Source of the DNA: Streptomyces sp. MA5143a
Lineage (GTDB): Bacteria; Actinomycetota; Actinomycetes; Streptomycetales; Streptomycetaceae
Direction: 5' to 3'
DNA: 64,000 nucleotides
Assembly (NCBI RefSeq): GCF_900290235.1
Contig: NZ_OLMK01000125.1
Location: forward strand, 1 to 64,000
Shown here piece after piece: positions 43,768-52,108 of this stretch. The notes beneath the pieces are model-generated. The model saw only the letters and a program-made list of their open reading frames with translations. It ran no database searches and was not told the origin of the DNA. The number at the start of each line of letters is the position of its first letter. The first letter of the stretch is position 1. Position numbers and translations under genes: made by a program.

Positions 43768-43923
43768 CCACTCGAGGACGAGGCGCTCGTACTCGCTGCG
43801 CTGCTCCGTGTTCAATGTCCCGCCGCTCCGGAACCAGAGCGCCCGGATCTCCTCGTTGACCTCGGCGGCCGTGCGTACCGGTCTTTCCGCTCTTTCCAGG
43901 ACGACATCAGGGGTAGTGGACAT
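43753..43923 (-). CDS. small hypothetical protein (56 aa)
   Basis: A 56-residue product starts at the ATG at 43923 (MSTTPDVVLERAERPVRTAA) and continues with EVNEEIRALWFRSG and EQRSEYERLVLEWAAA. Coding bias is good after the first ten codons. The sequence is acidic and helical, has no cysteine or membrane helix, and resembles short Streptomyces proteins seen near regulators. The family is not recognised. It is leftward, with its stop near the hairpin shared with the protease gene. Confidence 0.65.
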   Translation of the reverse strand: MSTTPDVVLERAERPVRTAAEVNEEIRALWFRSGGTLNTEQRSEYERLVLEWAAAQ

Positions 43924-43983
43924 GGTGTAAACCCTATGTCGTCGGACGTGAAGCCGATGTGAGTAAAGATCCCAGTTCGGACA

Positions 43984-45174
43984 TTACGGACCGTGAAGCT
44001 GATCACTCTGCGTGGAGGAGTCGGCGGCCCCCAGTACCAGGACCTGGATGGCGAGCACGGCGGCGCCGCGCGCCCAGTCATGGAAGTCGGACACCTTGGT
44101 CTCCAGAGGGACCGGGGCGGCGAGGGGGTGCCGGTTGGCGCGGACGGCGTCGTCCACCGCCCGGCCCGCGACCCCCATCAGCCCGACCCCTTCCCCGGCG
44201 AGCAGGATCTTCTGCGGCATGACGAAGTTGGCGATCTGGGCGACGAGCGTGCCGAGCGCCCGGCCGGCCTCGCCGATGACGCGCGCGCACATCGGGTCGC
44301 CGGCCGCCGCCCGCGCGAGGATCTCCTCGTACGTCACCTCGCGCCCTGTCGCCGCCTGGACCTGGTAGCGGATGGCCGGGATGGTGAGCATGGCCACGGC
44401 GCTGCCGCGTTCGCCGGTGGGGGTGAGCGGGCCGCCCGGGTCGATGATCCAGTGGCGTCCGAAGCCCCGGTCCTCCTCGCCGCTGCGGACCCGGGTGCCG
44501 CCGAGGACGAGTCCGTAGCCGAGGCCGGCGCCGATGGTGAGGACGACGAAGCGGTCGAGGCCGCGACCCGCGCCGAACCAGGTCTCGGCCTCGACGAGCG
44601 CGGCCACGTCGTTCTCCACGACCACGGGCAGGCCGGTGCGCTCCTCGACGAGCCCCGCGAGCGGGACGTCGCGCCACGACAGGAAGGGTGACTCGCCCAC
44701 CACGGCCTGGTGCTCGACGAGTCCGCCGACACCGATGCCGATGCCCGCGAGGGAGGGGTGACGGCCGGCGAGTTCCCCGGCCATCTCGGCGAGCAGATCG
44801 GCGACCCGCTCCGGCTCGTGCGAGGTGAGCGGGCGGTCGTGCCGGGCGACGATGTCGCTCCTGAGGGTGGTGACCACGCCGTACACCATGTCGTCGGTGA
44901 TCTTGAAGCCGAGGAAGGTACGGGACTCGGCGACGATGTCCAGCGGCTGAGAGGGACGCCCCTGCCGGGCCTCGGGGAGCGCGGCACCCTCGGCGGTCTC
45001 GACCAGGAGACCCGACTCGATCAGCGGTTTGGTCAGCCGGGTGAGGCTTCCCGCGGACAGACCGAGTCGACGGGCGAGGTCGGTGCGCGAGAGCGGGCCG
45101 TGCACGAGCACCTCGATCGCCACGGCGCGTTCTCCGGCGCTGAGCGGCAGCCAACTGGCAGCGAGAGCGGTCAT
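43984..45174 (-). CDS. ROK-family transcriptional repressor of a sugar operon
   Basis: The 396-residue product has an N-terminal winged helix (about residues 13-65, LSRTDLARRLGLSAGSLTRLTKPLIESG). A ROK domain follows (TFLGFKITDDMVYGVVTTL, VGGLVEHQAVVGE, VENDVAALVEAETWFGAG, VVLTIGAGLGYGLVLGG). As in the other ROK protein here, the CxCGxxGC zinc cluster is absent. It is divergent from the ABC operon at 45345. Two copies of an ATTTTC(A/G)CGACG(A/G)AA element in the gap are its probable binding sites. ATG 45174 is preceded by GGGAG at a longish distance. Confidence 0.9.
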   Translation of the reverse strand: MTALAASWLPLSAGERAVAIEVLVHGPLSRTDLARRLGLSAGSLTRLTKPLIESGLLVETAEGAALPEARQGRPSQPLDIVAESRTFLGFKITDDMVYGVVTTLRSDIVARHDRPLTSHEPERVADLLAEMAGELAGRHPSLAGIGIGVGGLVEHQAVVGESPFLSWRDVPLAGLVEERTGLPVVVENDVAALVEAETWFGAGRGLDRFVVLTIGAGLGYGLVLGGTRVRSGEEDRGFGRHWIIDPGGPLTPTGERGSAVAMLTIPAIRYQVQAATGREVTYEEILARAAAGDPMCARVIGEAGRALGTLVAQIANFVMPQKILLAGEGVGLMGVAGRAVDDAVRANRHPLAAPVPLETKVSDFHDWARGAAVLAIQVLVLGAADSSTQSDQLHGP

Positions 45175-45194
45175 GGGGTCACACTCCCACACCC

Positions 45195-45214
45195 AATTAT
45201 TTTCACGACGGAAT
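45195..45214. promoter_or_regulatory. ROK operator candidate, copy 1
   Basis: AATTATTTTCACGACGGAAT, just upstream of the ROK start, is an imperfect match to the copy at 45281: TTTCA-CGA-CGGAA against the perfect TTTCG-CGA-CGAAA. Its position suits autoregulation of the ROK gene. Confidence 0.55.
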
Positions 45215-45270
45215 CAACAACGTCATCGTAGCGCGCCTTCTACCGCCCCCAGAAGATGTCTACCGACCTC

Positions 45271-45300
45271 TTGACGGCCGAATATTTTCGCGACGAAAGT
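45271..45300 (+). promoter_or_regulatory. ABC operon promoter/operator, copy 2
   Basis: TTGACG at 45271-45276 is a good -35 element. The perfect inverted repeat TTTCG-CGA-CGAAA (45286-45298) lies where the spacer and -10 should be (GAAAGT, 45295-45300). A repressor bound there would block the promoter of the transport operon starting at 45345. Confidence 0.55.
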
Positions 45301-45344
45301 AAGTGCCGAGCTTTGAGGCCGAGCCGCCGACGAGGGAGCCTCCG

Positions 45345-46298
45345 ATGACCGTCGCCTCCAGCAGCCCGCCGTCCCGCCTTCCCCTGAGTGGAGCCGAACC
45401 CCTGGAACCGACGAAGAAGGCGAGAGCGCGGGCCCGGGGCGACGGCCCGGTCGCGGCCCTGTTCATCGCCCCGGCGATGCTGGGCTTCCTGGTGTTCCTG
45501 CTGTGGCCGACCCTGCGGGGCGTCTACCTGAGCTTCACCCGTTTCAACCTGCTCACCCCGCCGCAGTGGGTCGGCCTCGACAACTACGTCCGTATGGTGA
45601 ACGACCCCATCTTCTGGGATTCGTTGACGGTCACGGTCGAGTACGTCGTCATCAACATCGGGGTGCAGACGGTCGGGGCCCTCGCCGTCGCCGTCCTCCT
45701 CCAGCGGCTCACCCGGTCCGCCCTGCTGCGCGGGATCGTGCTCACGCCGTATCTGATGTCCAACGTGGTCGCCGGTCTGGTCTGGCTGTGGATCCTCGAC
45801 ACCCAGCTCGGCATCGGCAACGAGATCGTCGGCGCCCTCGGCGTCGACCGCATCCCGTTCCTCGCCGACGAGACCTGGGCGATCCCCACCATCGCCCTGA
45901 TCAACGTGTGGCGGCACGTCGGCTACACCGCGCTGCTGATCTTCGCCGGTCTCCAGGCGATCCCCGACGACGTGTACGAGGCGGCGCGGGTGGACGGCGC
46001 CGGCGAGTGGCGGATGTTCTGGCGGATCACCATGCCGCTGCTGCGCCCCGTGCTCGCGGTCGTGCTGATCATGACGGTGATCGGCTCGTTCCAGGTCTTC
46101 GACACCGTGGCGGTGACCACGGCGGGCGGCCCCGCGAACGCGACCAACGTGCTCCAGTACTACATCTACGGCTCCGCCTTCGGCCGCTTCCAGTTCGGCT
46201 ACGCCTCGGCCATGTCCGTCGCCCTGCTCGTCGTGCTCAGCGCGATCACCGTCCTGCAGTACCGGCTCACCCGGGCCGGCCGGAGCGACCTCGGCTGA
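45345..46298 (+). CDS. carbohydrate ABC transporter permease (MalF type)
   Basis: The 317-residue permease has six membrane helices, beginning ALFIAPAMLGFLVFLLWPTLRG. Its EAA loop is YEAARVDGAGEWRMFWRITMPLLRP, near residue 215. ATG 45345 follows GAGGGAG; a GTG at 45303 would add 14 residues. It is the first gene of a four-gene operon divergent from a ROK repressor and has no ATPase gene beside it. Confidence 0.92.
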   Translation: MTVASSSPPSRLPLSGAEPLEPTKKARARARGDGPVAALFIAPAMLGFLVFLLWPTLRGVYLSFTRFNLLTPPQWVGLDNYVRMVNDPIFWDSLTVTVEYVVINIGVQTVGALAVAVLLQRLTRSALLRGIVLTPYLMSNVVAGLVWLWILDTQLGIGNEIVGALGVDRIPFLADETWAIPTIALINVWRHVGYTALLIFAGLQAIPDDVYEAARVDGAGEWRMFWRITMPLLRPVLAVVLIMTVIGSFQVFDTVAVTTAGGPANATNVLQYYIYGSAFGRFQFGYASAMSVALLVVLSAITVLQYRLTRAGRSDLG

Positions 46299-46316
46299 CG
46301 GAGAGGAGACACCGAC

Positions 46317-47264
46317 ATGGCCACCGTGACCACACCATCGACCTCTGCCCCCGCGCCCACCCCGGCTCCGGCCGTACCCCTCGCCCGGCGCCGCTTCTCC
46401 CTCGGTCGGGCCGCCGCCTGGACCGCGATGGGCCTGATCGTCCTCGTCACCCTGCTGCCCTTCTACTGGATCCTGCGCACCGCGCTGTCCAGCAACGCCG
46501 GACTGAGCGCCGATCCCTCCGACCCGTTCCCCGTGGACCTCACGACCAGCGGCTTCGAACGGGCCCTCGGGCTCCAGTCGGCCGAAGAGGCCATCGCCCA
46601 GGGCGGGGCGGGCGGCGGGCTCGACTTCTGGCGGTACCTGCTGAACTCGGTGATCGTCTCGACCCTGATCACCGGCTGCCAGATCTTCTTCTCCGCCATG
46701 GCCGCCTACGCCTTCGCCCGGCTGCGCTGGCGGGGCCGGGACCAGGTGTTCGGGCTGTTCCTCGCCGGGCTGATGGTGCCGACCATCTTCACGCTGCTGC
46801 CGAACTTCGTCCTCATCAAGGAGCTCCACCTGGTGGACTCGCTGCTCGGCATCGCGCTGCCCAGCCTGTTCATGACGCCGTTCGCGGTGTTCTTCCTGCG
46901 CCAGTTCTTCCTGAACATCCCGCGCGAGGTGGAGGAGGCGGCGCTGCTCGACGGCGCCGGGAAGATCAAGATCTTCTTCCGGGTGGTCCTGCCGATGGCG
47001 TCCACACCGATCATCACACTGTCCGTGCTGACGTACATCACCGCCTGGAACGACTACTTCTGGCCGCTGATGGTCTCCTACAGCGACAGCTCACGCGTCC
47101 TGACCGTGGCGCTGGCGATCTTCCGGGCGCAGACCCCGGCGACCGGTGTCGACTGGTCGGGGCTCACGGCCGCGACGCTGATCGCCGCGCTGCCGATGCT
47201 GGTGCTCTTCGGCTGCTTCGCCCGCCGCATCGTCAGCTCCATCGGCTTCACCGGGATCAAGTGA
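46317..47264 (+). CDS. carbohydrate ABC transporter permease (MalG type)
   Basis: The 315-residue permease has six helices and the EAA loop EEAALLDGAGKIKIFFRVVLP about 95 residues from the end. The C-terminus FARRIVSSIGFTGIK is typical of MalG-like proteins. A GGAGAGGAG site precedes the ATG. It forms the second half of the importer channel with the product of the gene 18 bp upstream. Confidence 0.92.
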   Translation: MATVTTPSTSAPAPTPAPAVPLARRRFSLGRAAAWTAMGLIVLVTLLPFYWILRTALSSNAGLSADPSDPFPVDLTTSGFERALGLQSAEEAIAQGGAGGGLDFWRYLLNSVIVSTLITGCQIFFSAMAAYAFARLRWRGRDQVFGLFLAGLMVPTIFTLLPNFVLIKELHLVDSLLGIALPSLFMTPFAVFFLRQFFLNIPREVEEAALLDGAGKIKIFFRVVLPMASTPIITLSVLTYITAWNDYFWPLMVSYSDSSRVLTVALAIFRAQTPATGVDWSGLTAATLIAALPMLVLFGCFARRIVSSIGFTGIK

Positions 47265-47274
47265 GGGACCACTG

Positions 47275-48618
47275 ATGCGACTTCGTACGCTGACCGCTCT
47301 CGCCGGAGCGCTGACACTGTCCCTGGTGACCGGCTGCGCGCAGGGCGGCGCCGCCGGCGCGTCCTCGGACACGGTGACGTACTGGCTGTGGGACGCCAAC
47401 CAGCTGCCCGCCTACCAGGCCTGCGCGAAGGGGTTCGAGAAGGAGAACCCCGGACTGGACGTGAGGATCACGCAGTTGGGCTGGTCCGACTACTGGACCA
47501 AGCTCACCGCGGGATTCATCGCGGGTACCCAGCCCGATGTGTTCACCGACCACATCCAGAACTTCGGCCAGTTCGCCGACCTGAAGGTCCTCGAACCTCT
47601 CGACGACCTCGGCATCGACGACTCCGCCTACCAGCCGGGGCTCGCCGCCAACTGGATCGGCAAGGACGGACACCGCTACGGCGCCCCCAAGGACTGGGAC
47701 ACCGTCGGGCTGTTCTACAACTCCGAGATGGCCGCCGACGCCGGGTTCACGCCCGAGGAACTCAACAGCCTCTCCTGGAACCCCGAGGACGGCGGCACCT
47801 TCGAGAAGGCCATCGCCCACCTCACGATCGACCGGAACGGCAGGCGGGGCGACGAACCGGGCTTCGACAGGCGCAACGTGAAGGTGTACGGCCTGGCCAC
47901 GGGCGGCGGCGGCTACGGCGACGGCCAGACCCAGTGGAGCAACTTCGCGGCCTCCGCCGGGTGGAACTACCTCGACAAGGCGCGCTGGGGCACGAAGTAC
48001 CAGTACGACAGCAGGACCTTCCAGTCCGTGATCAAGTGGTACTTCGGCCTCGCGAAGAAGGGGTACATGCCGCCCCTGACGGACTACAACGTCCAGTCCA
48101 ACCAGCAGAACACCCAGATCGCCGCGGGCAAGGCCGCCACCGCCTTCGACGGGGCCTGGATGATCTCCACCTACGCCGGCTTCAAGGGCAAGGACATCCG
48201 GACCGCCCTGACGCCGGTCGGCCCGACCGGCAAGCGCGCCACCATGATGAACGGCCTCGCCGACTCCATCACCAAGGCGTCCAGGAACAAGGAGGGCGCC
48301 CGCAAGTGGGTGTCCTACCTGGCCTCGGACACGTGCCAGAGGGTCGTCGGCGGGTACGGCGTCGTGTTTCCCGCCACCCCGGCCGGCACCGAGGCCGCCG
48401 TGGCCGCGTACCGGAAGAAGGGCATCGACGTCTCGTCGTTCACCGAGCCCGTGGCCGACAAGAAGCGCTTCCGGACGTTCTCCTACCCGATCGCCAGCTA
48501 CTCGGCCGACATGAAGGCCCTGATGCAGCCCGCGATGGAGGACATCTACGGGGGCGGCAAGCCGGTGAGCAGCCTCGACGAGACCAACGACCAGATCAAC
48601 CTCATCCTCTCGCAGTGA
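47275..48618 (+). CDS. sugar-binding lipoprotein of the second ABC importer
   Basis: The 447-residue family 1 solute-binding protein has a lipobox LVTGCAQ (lipidated Cys21). Family features are VTYWLWDANQLPAYQACAKGFEKE near the mature N-terminus and KAATAFDGAWMISTYAGFK in the C-terminal domain. It delivers a sugar to the two permeases encoded just upstream (10-bp gap). The binding protein following the permeases, rather than leading, is a less common order. Confidence 0.92.
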   Translation: MRLRTLTALAGALTLSLVTGCAQGGAAGASSDTVTYWLWDANQLPAYQACAKGFEKENPGLDVRITQLGWSDYWTKLTAGFIAGTQPDVFTDHIQNFGQFADLKVLEPLDDLGIDDSAYQPGLAANWIGKDGHRYGAPKDWDTVGLFYNSEMAADAGFTPEELNSLSWNPEDGGTFEKAIAHLTIDRNGRRGDEPGFDRRNVKVYGLATGGGGYGDGQTQWSNFAASAGWNYLDKARWGTKYQYDSRTFQSVIKWYFGLAKKGYMPPLTDYNVQSNQQNTQIAAGKAATAFDGAWMISTYAGFKGKDIRTALTPVGPTGKRATMMNGLADSITKASRNKEGARKWVSYLASDTCQRVVGGYGVVFPATPAGTEAAVAAYRKKGIDVSSFTEPVADKKRFRTFSYPIASYSADMKALMQPAMEDIYGGGKPVSSLDETNDQINLILSQ

Positions 48619-48647
48619 CCTGTCGATCCATGAAGGGCATCTCTTCC

Positions 48648-49850
48648 ATGACGTTCTCCCTCGGCATCGTGGGCGCCGGCCAGTTCTCCGGCCAGTTCGC
48701 CACGCTGTTCCAGGCCCACCCCGGCGTCGGCGACGTGTACGTCACCGACCTGCTGCCCGAGCGGGCCGAGCACCTGGTCGCCGCCCAGGGCCTGGCCGGC
48801 ACCTTCCCCTCGTACGAGGCGATGCTGGAGTCGAAGGCCGTGGACGCGGTCGCGATCTTCACCCAGCGCTGGACGCACGGGCCACTGGTACTGAAGGGCC
48901 TCAACGCCGGCAAGCATGTGTACTCCGCGGTCCCCATGGCGATCACCACGGAGGAGATCGCGGCGATCATCGACGCGGTGAAGGCGACCGGGCTGACGTA
49001 CATGATGGGTGAGACCAGCCAGTACAACCCGGCGACCGTGCACGCCCGCAACCAGATCGCCGAGGGCGCCTTCGGGCGGCTGTTCTACGCCGAGGGCGAC
49101 TACGTCCACGACATGGACCTCGGGTTCTACGAGGCGTACCAGTACAGCGGCGGCGAGAACTGGAAGCAGACGGCGAGCTATCCCCCGCTGCTGTACCCGA
49201 CGCACTCGGTGGGCGGGGTGCTCGGCGCCTGGCAGACGCACGCGGTGAGCGTCTCCGCGATCGGTGTCGTCGACGGGCGCGGCGACGGGGTGTTCGACAA
49301 GGACGTCAGCCAGTTCGGCAACGACTTCTCCAACGCGACCGCGCTGTTCGAGGTGGCGGGCGGCGGCTCGTTCCGGACGAACGAGTTCCGGCGGGTGGGC
49401 TACCCCTCGCACATACGGGAGTCCCGTTTCCGCTTCTTCGGGACGGAGGCGAGCATGGAACAGCTCGCCACGGTGGCGCTGTGGCAGGACAAGAAGGGGG
49501 TGAAGGACATCAGCGAGCTGCTCGAACCCAAGCAGACGCTGTCCCCCGACGATCCGTCCCTCCAGCACATCGCGCCGGATCTGCGGGCCGCGTTCACCTC
49601 CGGTTCGGCGCCGGTGCACGACCGGACGCGGCTGCCGCGGGCCTTCGACAACCTGCACAACGGCCACGAGGGCAGCCACCACTTCCTGGTGGACGACTTC
49701 GTGACCGCCGTGAACTCCCGCACCCTTCCGTCGGTCAACGCGTGGGTGGCGGCCCGCTACACCCTGCCGGGGATCGTCGCGCACGAGTCCGCGCGGCAGG
49801 GTGGGGTGCGGTTGGAGATCCCGGACTTCGGGGACGCGCCCGAGGCGTGA
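48648..49850 (+). CDS. Gfo/Idh/MocA-family oxidoreductase
   Basis: The 400-residue NAD(P)-dependent dehydrogenase has the Rossmann motif GIVGAGQFSGQF near the N-terminus. VAIFTQRWTHGPLVLKGLNAGKHVYSAVPMA (about residue 65) is the family's EKP-like region, with SAVP in place of EKP. A C-terminal beta-sheet domain contains YPTHSVGGVLGAWQ. It would oxidise, reduce or epimerise the sugar, or a derivative such as an inositol, imported by the preceding transporter. ATG 48648 follows AAGGG by about ten bases; ATG 48630 is in frame. It is the last gene of the operon. Confidence 0.88.
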   Translation: MTFSLGIVGAGQFSGQFATLFQAHPGVGDVYVTDLLPERAEHLVAAQGLAGTFPSYEAMLESKAVDAVAIFTQRWTHGPLVLKGLNAGKHVYSAVPMAITTEEIAAIIDAVKATGLTYMMGETSQYNPATVHARNQIAEGAFGRLFYAEGDYVHDMDLGFYEAYQYSGGENWKQTASYPPLLYPTHSVGGVLGAWQTHAVSVSAIGVVDGRGDGVFDKDVSQFGNDFSNATALFEVAGGGSFRTNEFRRVGYPSHIRESRFRFFGTEASMEQLATVALWQDKKGVKDISELLEPKQTLSPDDPSLQHIAPDLRAAFTSGSAPVHDRTRLPRAFDNLHNGHEGSHHFLVDDFVTAVNSRTLPSVNAWVAARYTLPGIVAHESARQGGVRLEIPDFGDAPEA

Positions 49851-49889
49851 CGTGCACGGCGGTCCGTGGGCCGGGCTCCTGGCGGTGCG

Positions 49890-50585
49890 TCAGGTGCCCG
49901 GCTTGCGGCCGTACACGTAGACGTCGTCGCCGTTCTTCAGCAGGGACCAGTACTTCTTGGCGTCGGCCGTGGTCATGTTGGCGCACCCGTGGGAGCCCGG
50001 CGGGTTCCACACGCTGACACCGACGGCGTGGAAGGCCTGGCCGCCGTCGAAGAACTGGCTGTAGGGCATCGGCACGTGGTAGATCGACGACACGTGGTCG
50101 ATGTGCCGCCAGTAGATCTTCTTCAGACCGGTGCGGGTCTCGTAGCCGTCGCGGCCGGTGCGGACGGGCACGGGCCCGTACACGAGCTTGCTGCCGTCCT
50201 GGATCCAGCTCAGCTGGAGGGTCAGGTCGACGCAGGCGATGCGGCCCTTGTTGACCGGGCACTTCCCGGCCTTGTTCGGGTTCTTGCCGACGGCCTTCTG
50301 CTTGTTCATCAGGTCCATCACGCCCCAGGTGACGGAGCCCGCGTAGCCGATGTTCGGGCTGATGCCGTGCTTGGTCTGGAACGCCTTGATGGCCCGGCAG
50401 TCGGCGGCCGACTGCCTGCCGTCGACCGGTCGGCCGAGGAACTTCTCGACCTGCTTCTGGTACGGCCCGGCCGATGTCGTGCAACTCGCCGCCTGCGCGG
50501 GCGTCGTGCCCAGCGCGAGCGTGAGCGGTGCCAGCAGTCCGGTGACGGTCAGTGCGATGGCGCCTCTTCTTCCTATGTCCCCCAT
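49890..50585 (-). CDS. secreted L,D-transpeptidase with peptidoglycan-binding segment
   Basis: The 231-residue protein has a Sec signal peptide (about residues 1-33). A short peptidoglycan-binding-like helix region follows (SADCRAIKAFQTKHGISPNIG). The YkuD-type catalytic domain has His186 and the GSHGCANM motif with nucleophile Cys201 and His199. It would form or edit 3-3 peptide cross-links in the wall. Where many family members have SHGC-x-R this one has SHGC-A-N, a variation I associate with some actinobacterial members. The protein is secreted, with no membrane anchor beyond the signal. Confidence 0.88.
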   Translation of the reverse strand: MGDIGRRGAIALTVTGLLAPLTLALGTTPAQAASCTTSAGPYQKQVEKFLGRPVDGRQSAADCRAIKAFQTKHGISPNIGYAGSVTWGVMDLMNKQKAVGKNPNKAGKCPVNKGRIACVDLTLQLSWIQDGSKLVYGPVPVRTGRDGYETRTGLKKIYWRHIDHVSSIYHVPMPYSQFFDGGQAFHAVGVSVWNPPGSHGCANMTTADAKKYWSLLKNGDDVYVYGRKPGT

Positions 50586-50719
50586 GGCGGGCCTTTCCCT
50601 TTCACGCGATTTGTAGGTTGTGTGGGGGTAGACAGCCGGCGTCGGCCGGCGGTTGTGGTCCGGGCCGCTTCGAGACGAAACAGTTACACGGCGAGTAATT
50701 CGCATATAGAGTTCTCCCC

Positions 50720-51205
50720 ATGAGCAACAGCGATTCCCTATCTCGCGTGGCCCTCAAGAAAATCACCCCGGATGTGTCCGCGGCAATGGGCTCCCTGCAC
50801 TCCGCCGCCGTTTCCGCGGCGCGGGACGCGAAGGTCGAGCCGGAGATCCTCGAACTGATCCGCATTCGCGCCTCACAGATCAACGGCTGCGCCTTCTGTC
50901 TGGACATGCACACCAAGGACGCCCGCGCCCAGGGCGAGACCGAACAGCGGATCTACGCACTGAACGCCTGGCGCGAGACGCCCTTCTTCAACGCCCGGGA
51001 GCGGGCCGCGCTGGCCCTCACCGAGGCTGTGACCTCGGTGGACGAGGGACATGTGCCGGACGACGTGTACGCGGCCGCGGCCGGGGTGTTCGACGACGAG
51101 CAGCTCGCGGCACTGATCTGGGCGGCCACCGTCATCAACGCCTACAACCGGATAGCGATCGCGACCCGGATGGTCCCCGGCGCCTATCAGCCGGTAACGA
51201 AGTGA
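50720..51205 (+). CDS. AhpD-like / carboxymuconolactone decarboxylase-family protein
   Basis: The 161-residue all-helical protein carries the CMD/AhpD redox motif: Cys57-x2-Cys60 followed by His64 in NGCAFCLDMHTKDA. This fits alkylhydroperoxidase-like enzymes that reduce peroxides through a dithiol. The end VINAYNRIAIATRMVPGAY is also typical. TATAGA at 50705-50710 lies just upstream of the ATG and no clear ribosome site is present, so the transcript may be leaderless. A strong terminator follows. Confidence 0.88.
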   Translation: MSNSDSLSRVALKKITPDVSAAMGSLHSAAVSAARDAKVEPEILELIRIRASQINGCAFCLDMHTKDARAQGETEQRIYALNAWRETPFFNARERAALALTEAVTSVDEGHVPDDVYAAAAGVFDDEQLAALIWAATVINAYNRIAIATRMVPGAYQPVTK

Positions 51206-51232
51206 AATTTCACAGGTAGGGTGGCATGGAAT

Positions 51233-51262
51233 GCGCCGGGCCGTTTCCATTCGGCCCGGCGC
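51233..51262. terminator. perfect 11-bp bidirectional terminator
   Basis: GCGCCGGGCCG (51233-51243) and CGGCCCGGCGC (51252-51262) enclose an 8-nt loop, followed by TTGTCG. It lies between the AhpD-like gene and the convergent end of the p-aminobenzoate operon. Confidence 0.78.
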
Positions 51263-51283
51263 TTGTCGTCGCTCCCCTGTTTC

Positions 51284-52078
51284 CTATGTTTCGGGAAGCG
51301 GCTCCATAATGCTGTCGAGCCATTCCCGCCATTGTGGTGCGTGGACCGCCCGGCCGGCGGTCATGGGTCTGCCGGTCCAGGCGGCGACGGGGCGGATCCC
51401 GTGCAGGGCGTTGACGAGCCACACCTCGCGGCCGTCGAGGCCGGCCAGGGAGCGCTCGCGGTGGGCGACCCGGACCCCGGTGCGGGCCGCGCGCTCCAGG
51501 ACGAGCGCCGTGGTCACCCCCGGCAGGACGGGCAGCCGGGGCGGCGGCAGACAGAGCGTGTCGTCCTCCCACCACAGCAGGCTGGAGTTGGCGGCCTCCA
51601 GGACCAGCCCGGACGGCGCGATCAGCACGGCCTCGTCGGCCTGCGCGCCGGAGGCCCGGCCGCGCACCCGGGCCAGGGCGTCGAGGTCGGGTCCCTTGCG
51701 GCGGGGCACGGTGCGCGGGTCGGGCTGCCCGGCCGCCCATACCCGCACCTCGGCACCGAGGGGCGGGGCAGGCCGCAGCCGCAAGCGCAACTCCAGTGAT
51801 CCGGAGGCGAGTTCCACCCGGGGGAACCACTCCCCCGTGCGGGGCAGCGCGGCCGTCATGTCCGTCCAGAAGTCGACCACCCGGCCGAGCGGAGGTGCGC
51901 CGCACTCACCGCAGGACCGCAGGAACCGCTCCCGGTGCCGGTCGAAACCGCGCACCCGCCCGTCGCGCAGCAACCAGGAGTCCGCGACGAGCAGCCGCCC
52001 GCCCTGGGCCTGACCGGGGGTCAGGCCGTGTTCGGGGGACCAGGTCGACAGACCTTCCGCGATGGCCGGTTGTGTCAC
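51284..52078 (-). CDS. pabC: PabC-like aminodeoxychorismate lyase (class IV aminotransferase fold)
   Basis: The 264-residue PLP enzyme is of the branched-chain aminotransferase/ADC-lyase fold. Lys128 in RRKGPDLDAL is the likely Schiff-base residue, ADEAVLIAPSGLVLEAANSSL is the phosphate-binding region and VWLVNALHGIRPV is the conserved end. It should convert 4-amino-4-deoxychorismate to p-aminobenzoate and pyruvate, the step after PabAB, which is encoded in the same operon. GTG 52078 follows AGGAG and lies 30 bp after the monooxygenase stop. D-amino acid or branched-chain transaminase activity is less likely in this context. It is the last gene of the operon. Confidence 0.8.
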   Translation of the reverse strand: MTQPAIAEGLSTWSPEHGLTPGQAQGGRLLVADSWLLRDGRVRGFDRHRERFLRSCGECGAPPLGRVVDFWTDMTAALPRTGEWFPRVELASGSLELRLRLRPAPPLGAEVRVWAAGQPDPRTVPRRKGPDLDALARVRGRASGAQADEAVLIAPSGLVLEAANSSLLWWEDDTLCLPPPRLPVLPGVTTALVLERAARTGVRVAHRERSLAGLDGREVWLVNALHGIRPVAAWTGRPMTAGRAVHAPQWREWLDSIMEPLPET

Positions 52079-52108
52079 TCAGTGCTCCTGTGTTGGTTCG
52101 ATCCCGGT

